Source: Poritiphilus flavus
GTDB taxonomy: Bacteria > Bacteroidota > Bacteroidia > Flavobacteriales > Flavobacteriaceae
DNA: 64,000 bases
Direction: 5' to 3'
Assembly (NCBI RefSeq): GCF_009901585.1
Contig: NZ_WXYO01000005.1
Coordinates: forward strand, 186,001 to 250,000
Below, one piece after another: positions 26,087 to 34,563 of the stretch. The notes below the pieces were generated by a model that was not told where the DNA came from, did not search any database, and saw only the letters and a list, made by a program, of their open reading frames with translations. Within the stretch, counting starts at the first letter, position 1, and the number at the start of each line of letters is the position of its first letter. The translations under genes and the position numbers were made by a program.

Positions 26087-27433
26087 ATGAGGAGCTGGTA
26101 CTTTCTTATACTTATTCAATGCTTTTCCTGTATTCAGTTGGAAGATTCGGATTTTTCCGTACCGGATTGCGAACGGCGATCCAACACAATCATAGGGTTT
26201 AATGAGCTAAAAGAGTATTATAAAGGAGAGACCATCCAGATACTGGAAGAACTGGCTATAGAAGGGTACGTAATATCTTCGGACAGGGAAGGTAATTTTT
26301 TTGGGGAAGTTTATATTCAGGATCGAGCTACCGATCCGGAGCATGGGATAAAACTGGTGATGGATCTCAGGGATACCTACCTTCTGTACGACACTGGGAC
26401 TAAAGTAACTGTGCTGTTAAAAGACCTTTACCTGGGCAAGTCCGATGACGAATACGCGATTGGAGGTGTTTTCTCATCCTTCGGGAACCTCTATGTAAAT
26501 AGACTACCAGCAAGAAAAGCAACACAACAGATCGTCCCCAACTGCGATGAGAAACTGGAAATAAAGCCTCATAATGTGCAGATTCCGGATATCAATGATG
26601 CGATGATAGGTACTCTTTTGCAACTGCCAGATGTTGAGTTCTTAGAAGAAGAGCTGGGTCTCTCCTTCGCTTTGGCTCAAGAAGAAACCAAAAGGACACT
26701 AAAAGATTGTTGGGGGAATACACTCACGCTTTTAAACAGCGGATATGCGGATTTTCAGGCTGAACCAATTCCTGATGGGAGCGGTACGGTGACCGGTGTT
26801 TTGAAAAAAGACGGGACAGCCTATCAGCTCGTAATTAGGGATTTGAAAGATATTGAATTCGAAGACAGAAGATGTGTAGATCGCAAGGATGAATTCTCCT
26901 CTGATCAGCTGTTTTTTTCGGAACTGGCAGATCCGAACAACAATGCTAAAGCCCGGTTTATTGAACTATACAATTCGGACAGTGAAGCCCTGGATCTGCA
27001 AGGATGGAAAATCCGTCGTTATACCAATGACAACAGGGGAATCAGCTCCGAAACTTCGCTTTCCGGAATGATCATTGGCCCAGAAACTGCCTTGGTAATC
27101 GCGGCAGACGCAGCTGAATTTAAGCAGATCTACGGATTTGAGCCGGATATGGAGGCAGGTTTGAACAGCCCGGCGGATTCTAATGGCGATGACAATATGG
27201 AATTGATAGACCCACTTGGTAACCGAATTGATATTTTCGGGTTTATCGGGGAGGACGGTTCCGGGACCCAGCATGAATTTGAAGACGGCAGGGCCATTAG
27301 GAAGCCAGGGATTAACAAGGGAAATTCAGTCTTTAGCTTTGATGAGTGGACGGTTTACAATGATACAGGGGCTGAGGGCACCATTAAATTACCCCAAAAT
27401 GCTCCTGAAGACTTTTCACCTGGAATTCGATAG
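26087..27433 (+). CDS. Surface lipoprotein with DUF5689 and lamin-tail (LTD) domains
   Basis: The 448-residue protein has a lipoprotein signal (FLILIQCFSC) and an N-terminal DUF5689 region (residues about 35-145; IEGYVISSDREGNFFGEVYIQD, VTVLLKDLYLG), which looks OB-fold-like. A middle strand-rich part follows, then a C-terminal lamin-tail domain (FFSELADPNNNAKARFIELYN, LQGWKIRRYT, GPETALVIAAD). Lamin-tail domains in bacteria often accompany secreted nucleases and are thought to bind DNA or surfaces. It follows the TonB receptor by 3 bp and ends 2 bp from the convergent response-regulator gene. It is probably the extracellular binding partner of the receptor. Confidence 0.88.
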   Translation: MRSWYFLILIQCFSCIQLEDSDFSVPDCERRSNTIIGFNELKEYYKGETIQILEELAIEGYVISSDREGNFFGEVYIQDRATDPEHGIKLVMDLRDTYLLYDTGTKVTVLLKDLYLGKSDDEYAIGGVFSSFGNLYVNRLPARKATQQIVPNCDEKLEIKPHNVQIPDINDAMIGTLLQLPDVEFLEEELGLSFALAQEETKRTLKDCWGNTLTLLNSGYADFQAEPIPDGSGTVTGVLKKDGTAYQLVIRDLKDIEFEDRRCVDRKDEFSSDQLFFSELADPNNNAKARFIELYNSDSEALDLQGWKIRRYTNDNRGISSETSLSGMIIGPETALVIAADAAEFKQIYGFEPDMEAGLNSPADSNGDDNMELIDPLGNRIDIFGFIGEDGSGTQHEFEDGRAIRKPGINKGNSVFSFDEWTVYNDTGAEGTIKLPQNAPEDFSPGIR

Positions 27434-27435
27434 GC

Positions 27436-27840
27436 TTATTGGACCTCTGTGCTTAAGATATTCTCCAGGTCTTCTGCCGTCAGTGGTTTCAAAATATAGT
27501 TACTGATCACCTTGGTGTCTTTTATGCGGATCAGGTCCCTGGGATCTACGGATGAGCTAATCACATAGATCAGGGTTTTTTCAGGATCAAAGGCGGGAAG
27601 GGTGATAAAGTCCGCCAGGAAATCCCAGCCGTTCATGATGGGCATATTAAGATCGAGGAATATTACAGATGGCAGGGCCTGCCCATTCTTATCTAATGCT
27701 TTTAGGCCAAGTAGCGCATCACTCCCGTTTTCGTATACGGATATCTCCTCGCAAAAACCCGCTTCTTTTATCATGCGTTTGGCACCATATACAAAAATTG
27801 GATCGTCATCTATGATGCAAACAGTTTCAATGGTATTCAT
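27436..27840 (-). CDS. Receiver-only response regulator
   Basis: The 134-residue protein consists of one CheY-like receiver domain. It shows the acidic pocket IIDDDPIF (residues 9-16), the phosphoacceptor Asp63 in FLDLNMP, the switch Ser in VISSS and the conserved Lys in YILKPL. It has no output domain, so it should act by protein-protein contact or as a phosphorelay step, like Rcp1-type regulators paired with PAS/phytochrome kinases. ATG 27840 gives the canonical receiver N terminus; the longer frame from 27891 is inside the kinase gene. It overlaps the kinase 3' end by 14 bp, so translation is probably coupled. Confidence 0.93.
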   Translation of the reverse strand: MNTIETVCIIDDDPIFVYGAKRMIKEAGFCEEISVYENGSDALLGLKALDKNGQALPSVIFLDLNMPIMNGWDFLADFITLPAFDPEKTLIYVISSSVDPRDLIRIKDTKVISNYILKPLTAEDLENILSTEVQ

Positions 27841-29686
27841 TTTGATTGGTTTTGGTTGATTCAAATTCCAGCAAAAAGGTGGTGCCCACACCTACCTCGC
27901 TGCTCACACGGATCTTTCCGTTCATGGATTCTACCTGATTCTTGGTAATGAATAGTCCGATACCCTTGGCGTCCGGATGCTTGTGAAAGGTTTTATACAT
28001 GCCGAATATCTGGTTTCCATGGCGTTGCAGATCTATTCCCAGCCCGTTGTCTTTAAAGCTAACTTCAACACGCTCCTCTTGCATTTTCGAACGGATTTCC
28101 AAAACCAGGGGACGCTCCTCGGAGCGGTACTTCAGGCTATTTGTAAAGAGGTTCAGGAAAATACTGTCCAGATAGGCGGGTATTGCTTTTACAAAAATGT
28201 CTTCGGCAACATCTATAATACAATTCGCTTCCTGGTCCTTGAGCATAAGGCCCAGGTTTTTCTCAACCGTTTTGAGCGTATTGTATAGATTGACTGGTTT
28301 AAGTTTTTCACTGGCACCAGTTTTTAGTTTCACTACTTCGTTGAGGTGTTTTACCGTTTCATTCAGGCTTTCAGTGGCATCCTCAAGCATACTGAGCAGG
28401 TGGTGTTTCTCATCTTCGTCTTGTTCTTTAGAGAGAAATCCCGAAAGCATGGATAGATTACTGGAATGCGATCGCAAATTGTGCGAGACAATATGGGCGA
28501 AGTTCAGCAGACTTTTATTTTGTTCGCTGCTAATATCCAGCAGGTCTTTCAGTTTTTTCTCGGCTAGCTTTTCTTTGGTGATGTCCCAGTTGGTACCGAT
28601 CATTCGGACCGGATTGCCATACTCATCCCGCTTAACCACAGATTCTGCCCTGATATAGCGGACTTCCTCACCAGGCCAAAGTACCCGAAACTCTGTCTTA
28701 AATTCCTTATCACCTCGCAAGGCCATTTCAAGTTCTTCATTACAGCGATCCTTGTCTTCCGGGTGTACGCAGGACTCCCAGGCCTCTACCACTCCGGTAA
28801 AAGCTGTTTTATCAACACCGTAGATCCGGTACATATGATCATCCCATACCAAATTGTTGTTTACTAGGTCGTAATCCCATATCCCGATCTCCGAGGCGTT
28901 AGTAGCTATGGCCATTCGATCGGAAAGTTCCTGGTACTTTAGTTCAACTTTCTTCTTTTCATCAATATCCTGGAAGGTGCCATAGAGACGAAGACATTTA
29001 CCGTTTACTATTTCTGTTTCACCTTTTGCACGCACCCAGAGTTCGCGTCCCTTGGCCGTGATGATCTGTAGTTCAGCATCCCAGGGTTTTCCCTCGCTGA
29101 TCCCTTCGCTTACCAATTGGGTGATCTTTTCCCGATGTTCCCCGGGCTTATAAAAATTGATGCCTGATTCCAGGGTAGGTACAAAATCCATATCCACTTC
29201 GTGGATCTGCTTGGTCATGTCTGTCCAGTAAATGGTGTTGGTTACCAGGTCGCATTCCCAGCCACCGATCCTGGCTACGCTTTTTGCTTTGATCAGTAGT
29301 TCTTCTTTGCGTTTTTCTTCAGTGATGTCTTCCATCACCATGATGAGACCACCGATGGAACCATGGACATTTTTCCATGGGTTTATTTTCCATTTCAGCC
29401 AGCGAATGTGACCTTCTTCTGAAACGAATTTCGTTCCGTTACTGCTGTCCGGTTCGCCCTTGAGCGCTTTGGCATGTATTTGCCTCAGTTCCGGAGGGGT
29501 GTTGGGAAGGATGTCGTAGAAGGATTTCCCTTCAATGTCATCATCCTTTATATTAAAGGTCTTTAGCCATACTTCCGAATGGCTGATAAAACGCATTTTG
29601 GTATCAACAATAGACACCGCGGCCGGTGAGTCTTTTATCAAAAAATTTGTGCTTAGGGTTTCCAATTTATCGGGGATTTTGATCAA
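27827..29686 (-). CDS. Soluble multi-PAS sensor histidine kinase
   Basis: The 619-residue protein has three PAS/PAC modules (about residues 14-130, 140-255 and 260-385), each closing with PAC-type signatures such as GLIMVMEDITEEK, LYGTFQDIDEK and IGTNWDITKEK. The dimerisation/phosphoacceptor helix carries His402 in VSHNLRSH, and an HATPase_c domain follows (NLFTNSLKY, DNGLGIDL, KGIGLFITKNQVE). There are no transmembrane segments, so it should sense a cytoplasmic cue such as redox, light or a small molecule through its PAS domains. Its cognate partner is most likely the overlapping receiver-only protein. No further output gene is adjacent. Confidence 0.95.
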   Translation of the reverse strand: MIKIPDKLETLSTNFLIKDSPAAVSIVDTKMRFISHSEVWLKTFNIKDDDIEGKSFYDILPNTPPELRQIHAKALKGEPDSSNGTKFVSEEGHIRWLKWKINPWKNVHGSIGGLIMVMEDITEEKRKEELLIKAKSVARIGGWECDLVTNTIYWTDMTKQIHEVDMDFVPTLESGINFYKPGEHREKITQLVSEGISEGKPWDAELQIITAKGRELWVRAKGETEIVNGKCLRLYGTFQDIDEKKKVELKYQELSDRMAIATNASEIGIWDYDLVNNNLVWDDHMYRIYGVDKTAFTGVVEAWESCVHPEDKDRCNEELEMALRGDKEFKTEFRVLWPGEEVRYIRAESVVKRDEYGNPVRMIGTNWDITKEKLAEKKLKDLLDISSEQNKSLLNFAHIVSHNLRSHSSNLSMLSGFLSKEQDEDEKHHLLSMLEDATESLNETVKHLNEVVKLKTGASEKLKPVNLYNTLKTVEKNLGLMLKDQEANCIIDVAEDIFVKAIPAYLDSIFLNLFTNSLKYRSEERPLVLEIRSKMQEERVEVSFKDNGLGIDLQRHGNQIFGMYKTFHKHPDAKGIGLFITKNQVESMNGKIRVSSEVGVGTTFLLEFESTKTNQNEYH

Positions 29687-29853
29687 TATTTTTTATAACG
29701 TAAGAAAATACCTAAAAATTATATAGTTAGAGGACGACTTTTTTTGAAAACTGCTCTCAAATACCAACCCGGTACCTTAACAGGTATTATAATGGTTGTT
29801 TTAGAGGGATATCTTTTTATGCACAGGGCAGATTTTCGTACATTTAAAACTCT

Positions 29854-30336
29854 ATGGAAAAACAAAAGGATCGATTTTTTGCCGCAGTTCGCGATGGGGA
29901 TGCTCAAACCGTTGAAACACTGTTAAAGGAAGATAATTCGCTGGTGAATGCAAAAGATCCCAGGGGGTCTACCCCCCTTATCCTGGCCTCTTACTACAAC
30001 CATTTAAAGGTGGTAAAACTTTTGCTGGAAAACCGTGCGCTAATTGATGAGAAAGACGCTTCGGGAAACACTGCTTTGATGGGAGTTTGCTTTAAAGGTT
30101 TTGAGGAAGTGGCCGATCTGCTGATAAATTCCGGAGCTGATGTCAATGCTCATAATGGGATGGGGGCCAGCTGCCTGATATTCGCCGCCACTTTTAACAG
30201 AGAGGGGATAGCCCGTTTATTGCTCTCCAAAGGGGCTGATATTAACGCCAGAGATGCCCGTGGAAATACCGCACTTGATCATGCAAAAATACAGGGGGCT
30301 TCAGCGATGATAGATCTTTTGGAGTTAAATCAGTAA
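29854..30336 (+). CDS. Ankyrin-repeat protein
   Basis: The 160-residue protein is almost entirely ankyrin repeats. About four 33-residue units are visible, each with the GSTPLILAS / GNTALMGVC / GASCLIFAA / GNTALDHAK helix start and a DLLINSGADVNAHN-type hairpin. No signal peptide is visible, so it should be cytoplasmic, acting as a protein-binding scaffold. An imperfect promoter box TACATTTA lies at 29839-29846. The omega-amidase-like gene starts 4 bp after its stop, so they form a two-gene operon. Whether the ankyrin protein regulates the amidase is not known. Confidence 0.93.
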   Translation: MEKQKDRFFAAVRDGDAQTVETLLKEDNSLVNAKDPRGSTPLILASYYNHLKVVKLLLENRALIDEKDASGNTALMGVCFKGFEEVADLLINSGADVNAHNGMGASCLIFAATFNREGIARLLLSKGADINARDARGNTALDHAKIQGASAMIDLLELNQ

Positions 30337-30340
30337 ACCT

Positions 30341-31123
30341 ATGGGAGAATTGCAAAAACTCAAGGTGGCCCTGATCCAGACTACCCTCGTCTGGGAAGAT
30401 CCACAGGAAAACCGCAACCGTTTTTCCAAATGGATTAGCGATCTTGACCAGGATACCGATCTGGTAATCCTACCTGAGATGTTTACCACCGGATTCACAA
30501 TGTCTCCCACAAACGTCCACGTTTCTGAAGGACCCGGGACACTGTCGTGGATGAAGGAATTAGCCTCGGCTAATGAGTTGGCTATCATCGGAAGTATGGT
30601 ACATACCGAAGAGGGTAAACACTATAACAGGCTTTGGTTCTGCAAACCGGATGGAAGCCATGCTTCATATGATAAAAGACACACCTTTACCCTTGCGGGA
30701 GAAGATAAGGTGTATACCGCCGGCCAAAAGAAATTGATAGAGACCTATAAGGGTTTCAGCATCTGCCCGCTGATATGCTACGACCTTCGGTTCCCGGTGT
30801 GGTCAAGAAACACTGAGGATTATGACCTGCTCTTATATGTTGCGAACTGGCCTGAACCCAGGGTCAACGCGTGGGATGCACTGTTAAAAGCCCGTGCCAT
30901 TGAAAATATGGCCTACTGCATAGGGGTGAACCGAGTAGGGCAAGACCCTAACGGCAATAGCTATGTAGGGCATTCTTCAGTTTACGACTGCCTGGGAGAA
31001 CAACTTGCATTTTCAGATAAAGAACAGGTTCTGTATGCCTCACTTGAAAAGGAAAGCCTGATGGCAACACGGGATAAACTGAGATTTTTGGCAGATAGGG
31101 ACTCCTTTACTCTGCAATTGTAA
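30341..31123 (+). CDS. Nitrilase-superfamily amidase (omega-amidase/YafV-like)
   Basis: The 260-residue protein carries the complete Glu-Lys-Cys triad of the carbon-nitrogen hydrolase superfamily: Glu46 in LPEMF, Lys112 in YDKRHTF and Cys146 in ICYDLRFP. The closing GVNRVGQDPNGNSYVGHS is typical of the Nit2/YafV branch. These hydrolyse alpha-ketoglutaramate or alpha-ketosuccinamate to the keto acid and ammonia, repairing products of glutamine transamination. It is the second gene after the ankyrin protein. Its last 17 bp overlap the 3' end of the convergent Ig-like lipoprotein gene. Cytoplasmic. Confidence 0.94.
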   Translation: MGELQKLKVALIQTTLVWEDPQENRNRFSKWISDLDQDTDLVILPEMFTTGFTMSPTNVHVSEGPGTLSWMKELASANELAIIGSMVHTEEGKHYNRLWFCKPDGSHASYDKRHTFTLAGEDKVYTAGQKKLIETYKGFSICPLICYDLRFPVWSRNTEDYDLLLYVANWPEPRVNAWDALLKARAIENMAYCIGVNRVGQDPNGNSYVGHSSVYDCLGEQLAFSDKEQVLYASLEKESLMATRDKLRFLADRDSFTLQL

Positions 31124-32726
31124 AGGTTTGTTCCAATTCCCAGTTGGCCCGTACTTCCAAGGTTTGAGGATAGTAAACAACCCGTTCAGGCTGAACTTTT
31201 CTGAGGTAATTCCCGGTATCCCAGCGCCCGTTGGCATTCTGATCAAAAATAACCCGGATAAGGTAATTCCCTGGATCCAGGGTATTAAATTCAAGAATCC
31301 CGGGTTCAGCACTAATCTCCTCCCGAAGAACGTCCCCGCGTTCACTGGTGAGCTGTACCAGCATCGGGAAACTGACCGCGCCAGTAACATTCAACCTTAG
31401 ATTCCCGTAATCCGCGTAACTGCCCGTAGAAAGCCTGTATGATGTGGTATCGTTCGTAGCTTCGAAAAAGTCTGTGACAGCTCCAGGCAAGAGGTTTATG
31501 GCGTAGGTGGTATTCGGAAGTTTTTCAAAATCAAGCGCAATTCGGTTTAAGACGGTATCCAGGTTCATGCCAAGGGTCAATAAAGTGGAGTCCTGATCGA
31601 TCATGGACACCTTAGATGTATCTATGCTGGATATGGGAATGTTGGAACGCAGGTAAATATCATCCTCAAAATTAATGGCCCGGGAATGACTAAGACTTAA
31701 TAAAAGCGAATCCGCCGCTAATTTTCTGGTTTTTATGGTAAAAGTGTCAATCAATTCGCGTTTGTCATTAGAAACCTTAAAAACTATTGAATCAACCTCA
31801 AAGGGTGTAAACCAGAAGTTCAGGGTATCTTTTTCAGGATCTTTGGCGATGAGTGTTTTTATAGTGTCCGGGAGCACGGTTAAGGGCTCTATCTTGAGTT
31901 CCTCATCCTCTCCGTTGTAGCCAAAAATTATTCTGTTCGCCGCGGCGTAACTGGGCTGGGCCAGGCTGTAATCCGGAATTTCCTTGAAAAGGGTCAGCAA
32001 AAAGATAGAATCTGTAGGGAGTGTTAGTGTGTCCCTGAGGAAAGCAATTTTGTCTACCCCCTGATCAAAAACGTTGTTTTTACCCTCGTCTTTTATGGCT
32101 ATCATGGCATAATTTCCCTCTTTCAGGTACTTCAATTGCCAAATTACAGTGCTATCCAGCGTATTGGTCATGTAATTCGGGGGTTGTTTGTATATGGTAG
32201 AATCCGTATAGGCGGTGTCTATCTCATACAGCATAACGCTGATGAACTGATCTGCTTCTTTGTTCAGGGCGTCTTTAACTACTCCTGATATGCTTAGGGA
32301 ATCGATATAATCTCCCGTGGAAAAAACATAGGTCAGGAAAGGATTGGGATTCCGTTCGTTATTGTCTACAATGCTCTGGCCAAAATTTAAAGTGTAGGTG
32401 GTATTTTCCCGAAGCGTGTCCTTCAGGATAACCTCCACGTATTTGCTCGCTCCGCCCTGTGGACTGATCTGAGGAACGTACTTAAGCGGGGGAGAAATGA
32501 TCAATTGGTTCTGTACATCCTGTAGTTGAATGTACTCATCAAAATAGAGGCGGATCTTATCCGCGTCGAAATTCGTAGTAAGATTCTCAGGCTCAGCTCT
32601 TAGCAAAACGGGTGGAGTTACATCTTTTGGTCCTCCTGTAGGGGTTCCACGGCGGGCACATTGCTGAAATGCCAGAACAATTAAGGATAGGAAAAAAAGG
32701 GCAAGAACGCGTCTTATTAATGCCAT
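31107..32726 (-). CDS. Ig-like (SbsA-type) domain lipoprotein
   Basis: The 539-residue protein has a lipoprotein signal (LIVLAFQQC, lipid Cys near residue 23). It continues with the Bacteroidota-typical opening TPTGGPKDVTPPVLLRAEP and an SbsA-like Ig domain (FDADKIRLYFDEYIQLQDVQNQLIISPP, TYTLNFGQSIVDNNE). Further beta-rich segments follow, and a C-terminal LRVIFDQNANGRWDTGNYL region resembles a transthyretin-like strand set. It is thought to be an outer-membrane-anchored surface or periplasmic protein; the function is unknown. It overlaps the convergent amidase gene by 17 bp. The ComF-type gene lies 121 bp upstream on the same strand. Confidence 0.88.
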   Translation of the reverse strand: MALIRRVLALFFLSLIVLAFQQCARRGTPTGGPKDVTPPVLLRAEPENLTTNFDADKIRLYFDEYIQLQDVQNQLIISPPLKYVPQISPQGGASKYVEVILKDTLRENTTYTLNFGQSIVDNNERNPNPFLTYVFSTGDYIDSLSISGVVKDALNKEADQFISVMLYEIDTAYTDSTIYKQPPNYMTNTLDSTVIWQLKYLKEGNYAMIAIKDEGKNNVFDQGVDKIAFLRDTLTLPTDSIFLLTLFKEIPDYSLAQPSYAAANRIIFGYNGEDEELKIEPLTVLPDTIKTLIAKDPEKDTLNFWFTPFEVDSIVFKVSNDKRELIDTFTIKTRKLAADSLLLSLSHSRAINFEDDIYLRSNIPISSIDTSKVSMIDQDSTLLTLGMNLDTVLNRIALDFEKLPNTTYAINLLPGAVTDFFEATNDTTSYRLSTGSYADYGNLRLNVTGAVSFPMLVQLTSERGDVLREEISAEPGILEFNTLDPGNYLIRVIFDQNANGRWDTGNYLRKVQPERVVYYPQTLEVRANWELEQTFTIAE

Positions 32727-32847
32727 TGTATAAAACTATGTCGCAAAGAAACAATTAATTTACAGAATCTCAATCGGAGAGAATCCAAAAGAATTTTTAA
32801 AATTTGATATTCATTTTTGAACGTTCTGATGAAAGCGAAAACCAGGC

Positions 32848-33549
32848 CTAAGGTACCACAGCCATGGTGGCGATGAACAATTTTAGTCCCGGGGCTTTGT
32901 GCAATGCCTTGCCACATGCTTCCAGGGTACCTCCGGTGGTGATAACATCATCTACAAGAAGCACACTTTTGTCCTTAAGGATCTCGGGATCTGTAAGCTG
33001 GTAAAGCTCCTGTTTTCCCTGCCACCGATACCATCTGCTTTTTTGCGTCTGCGTTTTGGTATTCGCCGTTTTCAGAAGTAAGTTTTCCTCGTATTCCGCA
33101 TTGAGATGAAAGGCCAGTCTTTCTGCAAATAGCGCCACTTGATTATAACCGCGTTTTCGCAATTTTTTAGGATGTAAGGGAACCGGGATCACCATGTCAA
33201 TACCCTTGAGTTGCCCTTGGTTTTTTAACTGCTCTCCGAACCAGTCACCCAAAAATATACCGATCAGTTTTTGGTTCCGGTATTTGAGGTAATGTATGAG
33301 GTTTTTGGTGATTCCATGGGTGTGAAAAAACAGCATTGAGGCGGCCTTTGCAACCTTCACTCGTCCATAAAATATGCGATCTACCGAATTTTCTTCCAAA
33401 AAATCGTACCCGGTGAGTGGTAATTGATTCCGACAAAGAGTACACAAGGTTTTCTCTCCTCGATATAATCGAGCATTACATCCAAAACACAGGTGTGGCA
33501 CCATGATCGTGTTGATATCATTTACTATATTTGATAGCTTGGAATACAC
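32848..33549 (-). CDS. ComF-family phosphoribosyltransferase-like protein
   Basis: The 233-residue protein has the N-terminal four-cysteine zinc motif (CFGC near residue 21, CTLC some 15 residues on) and a C-terminal PRTase domain. The PRPP-binding loop is VLLVDDVITTGGTL, and IPVPLHPKKLRKRGYNQVALFAERL precedes it. ComF/GntX proteins support DNA uptake during natural transformation or DNA utilisation in bacteria where they were studied. Two starts are possible, 33549 or the Met just before VPHLCFGC. The 5' end is 42 bp from the divergent coiled-coil gene, so promoters overlap. No other competence gene is in the window. Confidence 0.93.
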   Translation of the reverse strand: MYSKLSNIVNDINTIMVPHLCFGCNARLYRGEKTLCTLCRNQLPLTGYDFLEENSVDRIFYGRVKVAKAASMLFFHTHGITKNLIHYLKYRNQKLIGIFLGDWFGEQLKNQGQLKGIDMVIPVPLHPKKLRKRGYNQVALFAERLAFHLNAEYEENLLLKTANTKTQTQKSRWYRWQGKQELYQLTDPEILKDKSVLLVDDVITTGGTLEACGKALHKAPGLKLFIATMAVVP

Positions 33550-33591
33550 AGTCTTTGCTATTGAACCTACTTATAACTTAGCCCTTATTGC

Positions 33592-34488
33592 ATGGATATT
33601 CAAGATAATAAATTCAACTATAAAATCATCCTTGCCGCTCTGGTTGCAGTGATAATTGGCATACTTATCGCCTTTTATTACAGCTATGCCCAGTCCAGGA
33701 CCCAAATCAGCTATCTGGAGGAGGAAAAAGGGCTTTTAGTCAAGGATCTTACCCTGATGAAAGCAGAGGTGGATCGTCTTTCTGCTCTCAACGAGGTTAA
33801 CGATATTGAATTACAGACTTCGCGCTACCGGGTACAGCAATTGTTGGACTCTGTAGGGCGTCTGAACTTTACCATAGACAAATTACGGGAGTACAAAAAG
33901 GAGTTGAGACAGCTTGAGGCCAAGCACGATAGCCTGAGGCTTAAAAACAACTTCCTGAAATATAACAATATGCTTCTCGCGGACAAGTACGAAGAGACCC
34001 GTAAGATGATCGAAGAATTAAGAGGTAAAAGTAGCTCTCTTGCAGAAGCGGAGGCCCTGCTTCGCAAAAAGAACAGGGAACTCAGCGATGAGCTACGTAT
34101 AAAAAGCTACCTGAAACTTCAGAATTCCGAAGGTAACGGCTTTAGGCTAAGAAGCGGTAGGCCTATCAAAACAAACAAAGCCTCTACCATTCAAAAACTA
34201 AGAGGATGTGTCACTATCATGGGTAACCCGAATGTGGGAAGTGAGGAAAAAGTGATCTACTTTCAGTTCCTCGGCCCTAATATGAACGTGATTGAAGACA
34301 ATGCCAATACCATCTCGGTAAACGGAAATATCTACAGTAAAAGAGTGGAACTTATTTTTATGGGGGAAGAGATCAACGTCTGTGATTTCATCTCAATACC
34401 TGAAGGTTCCCTGCAGGAAGGTACCTATACCCTGAATGTCTTTGAAGACGAAAAACTCCTGGCGACATCCGAGTTTCAATTGAAGTAA
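33592..34488 (+). CDS. Membrane-anchored coiled-coil protein, unknown function
   Basis: The 298-residue protein has one N-terminal membrane helix (residues about 11-30, ILAALVAVIIGILIAFYY). A long coiled coil rich in Leu, Glu and Lys (about 38-165) and a compact C-terminal beta-rich domain (about 195-298; LRGCVTIMGNPNVGSEEKVIYFQF, ending TSEFQLK) follow. It should be anchored in the inner membrane with the domain in the periplasm. I do not recognise a named family, though similar proteins are common in Flavobacteria. It is divergent from the ComF-type gene and 75 bp upstream of glyS, which has its own promoter. Confidence 0.75.
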   Translation: MDIQDNKFNYKIILAALVAVIIGILIAFYYSYAQSRTQISYLEEEKGLLVKDLTLMKAEVDRLSALNEVNDIELQTSRYRVQQLLDSVGRLNFTIDKLREYKKELRQLEAKHDSLRLKNNFLKYNNMLLADKYEETRKMIEELRGKSSSLAEAEALLRKKNRELSDELRIKSYLKLQNSEGNGFRLRSGRPIKTNKASTIQKLRGCVTIMGNPNVGSEEKVIYFQFLGPNMNVIEDNANTISVNGNIYSKRVELIFMGEEINVCDFISIPEGSLQEGTYTLNVFEDEKLLATSEFQLK

Positions 34489-34551
34489 AACCTGATTCCA
34501 ATAAAAGACAGATTTAAGCGCCTCCGGATCGTGTAAAATAGTATAAAATTC

Positions 34552-34559
34552 TATTTTTG
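34552..34559 (+). promoter_or_regulatory. Promoter -7 box of glyS, implying a leaderless mRNA
   Basis: TATTTTTG ends exactly 5 bases before the A of the glyS ATG (34564). With the usual spacing of the flavobacterial -7 element, transcription would begin at the start codon itself. Confidence 0.55.
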
Positions 34560-34563
34560 CGCA

